A stretch of DNA of 5,505 nucleotides from SAR116 cluster bacterium (GTDB lineage Bacteria > Pseudomonadota > Alphaproteobacteria > Puniceispirillales > Marisalimonadaceae). Location: the NCBI GenBank assembly GCA_002691795.1, contig NZIY01000075.1, positions 9,126 to 14,630 of the forward strand. The letters run 5' to 3'. Numbering within the stretch: position 1 is the first letter of the stretch; each line of letters begins with the position of its first letter. Below, piece by piece: positions 5,195-5,505 of this stretch. A model generated the notes under the pieces. The model saw only the letters and a program-made list of their open reading frames with translations. It was not told the DNA's origin and did not search any database. The translations under genes and the position numbers were made by a program.

Positions 5195-5505
5195 GGATAT
5201 ATCTCCCCATTGTCAATTGCAATACTTTCTATAATTGGATCATTCACAATAGTTACCTTATTAACAAAAATACCTGGTGTAATGATTTTCTCTGGATCCA
5301 TATTTACTTCTTTTTCAATTCTTTTTACTTGAACTATCGTTTGGTTAGCAGCCATACACATAATAGGATTAAAATTTCTAGCAGTTTTATTGTATATTAA
5401 ATTACCATAACGATCAGAAGCTTCTGCTTTTATAAGAGCAAAATCAGCTTTAAGCGATTTTTCTAAAACATATTCTTTACCATCAAATGTTTTTATTTCT
5501 TTTCC
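5191..5505 (-). CDS. 3-oxoacid / 3-oxoadipate CoA-transferase, subunit A (partial, 5' end outside window)
   Basis: Reading the minus strand from base 5505 gives an uninterrupted frame of 104 codons ending in TGA (complement of 5191-5193). It is the C-terminal part of an A (alpha) subunit of the ScoA/AtoD/PcaI type, about 45% of the expected 220-235 residues. Clear family sequence includes the YVLEKSLKADFALIKAE segment, ASDRYGNLIYNKTARNFNP, then TIVQVKRIE and ITPGIFV near the end. The N-terminal CoA-binding glycine-rich part lies beyond the right edge. The last codons run into the B gene through a 4-bp ATGA overlap (5191-5194), so the two subunits are made together in a 1:1 complex. The usual gene order A then B is kept. 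Nothing abnormal is visible in the fragment. Confidence 0.92.
   Translation of the reverse strand, partial: GKEIKTFDGKEYVLEKSLKADFALIKAEASDRYGNLIYNKTARNFNPIMCMAANQTIVQVKRIEKEVNMDPEKIITPGIFVNKVTIVNDPIIESIAIDNGEIYP

Overview
The window is a dense, AT-rich (roughly 30% GC by eye) stretch of bacterial chromosome carrying seven protein genes, all in carboxylic-acid catabolism. Very low GC, short spacers, interlocking gene ends and proteins of alphaproteobacterial type suggest a streamlined marine alphaproteobacterium of the SAR11/Pelagibacterales kind. This is inference; the window has no rRNA or other phylogenetic marker. I see no tRNA, mobile element, CRISPR array, phage gene or pseudogene, and no gene-free stretch longer than about 80 bases.

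Layout. (1) Positions 1-2587, plus strand, hold three genes. The first is the C-terminal part of an AtuA-family (acyclic terpene utilization, DUF1446) protein, cut by the window's left edge. The second is a small separate protein equal to the AtuA-like C-terminal ferredoxin-fold domain. The third is a full-length thiamine-pyrophosphate (TPP) enzyme of the acetolactate synthase/benzoylformate decarboxylase superfamily, from a clade common in alphaproteobacteria whose substrate is, to my knowledge, unassigned. (2) Positions 2589-3770, minus strand, encode an FMN-dependent alpha-hydroxy-acid dehydrogenase/oxidase that converges on the TPP gene with one base between the stop codons. (3) Positions 3771-3848 are a 78-bp divergent control region with an 18-bp perfect AT palindrome containing a TATAAT on each strand. 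(4) Positions 3849-4550, plus strand, encode an RraA/HMG-aldolase family protein with the D-X20-R-D active-site signature. (5) Positions 4547-5505, minus strand, encode subunits B (complete) and A (cut by the right edge) of a type I 3-oxoacid/3-oxoadipate CoA-transferase, coupled by an ATGA overlap. The RraA and CoA-transferase genes interlock by sharing TTAA for both stop codons.

How they may work together (inference): an alpha-hydroxy-acid oxidase makes 2-oxo acids, which the TPP enzyme could decarboxylate or ligate, as in the mandelate pathway. The RraA-type enzyme cleaves or decarboxylates oxo acids to give pyruvate or oxaloacetate. The CoA-transferase activates a 3-oxo acid for thiolysis. 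The AtuA pair probably acts on a branched or hydroxylated acid. Together they look like a catabolic island for an unidentified dissolved organic acid. Each family is known; the combination and its substrate are the open question.
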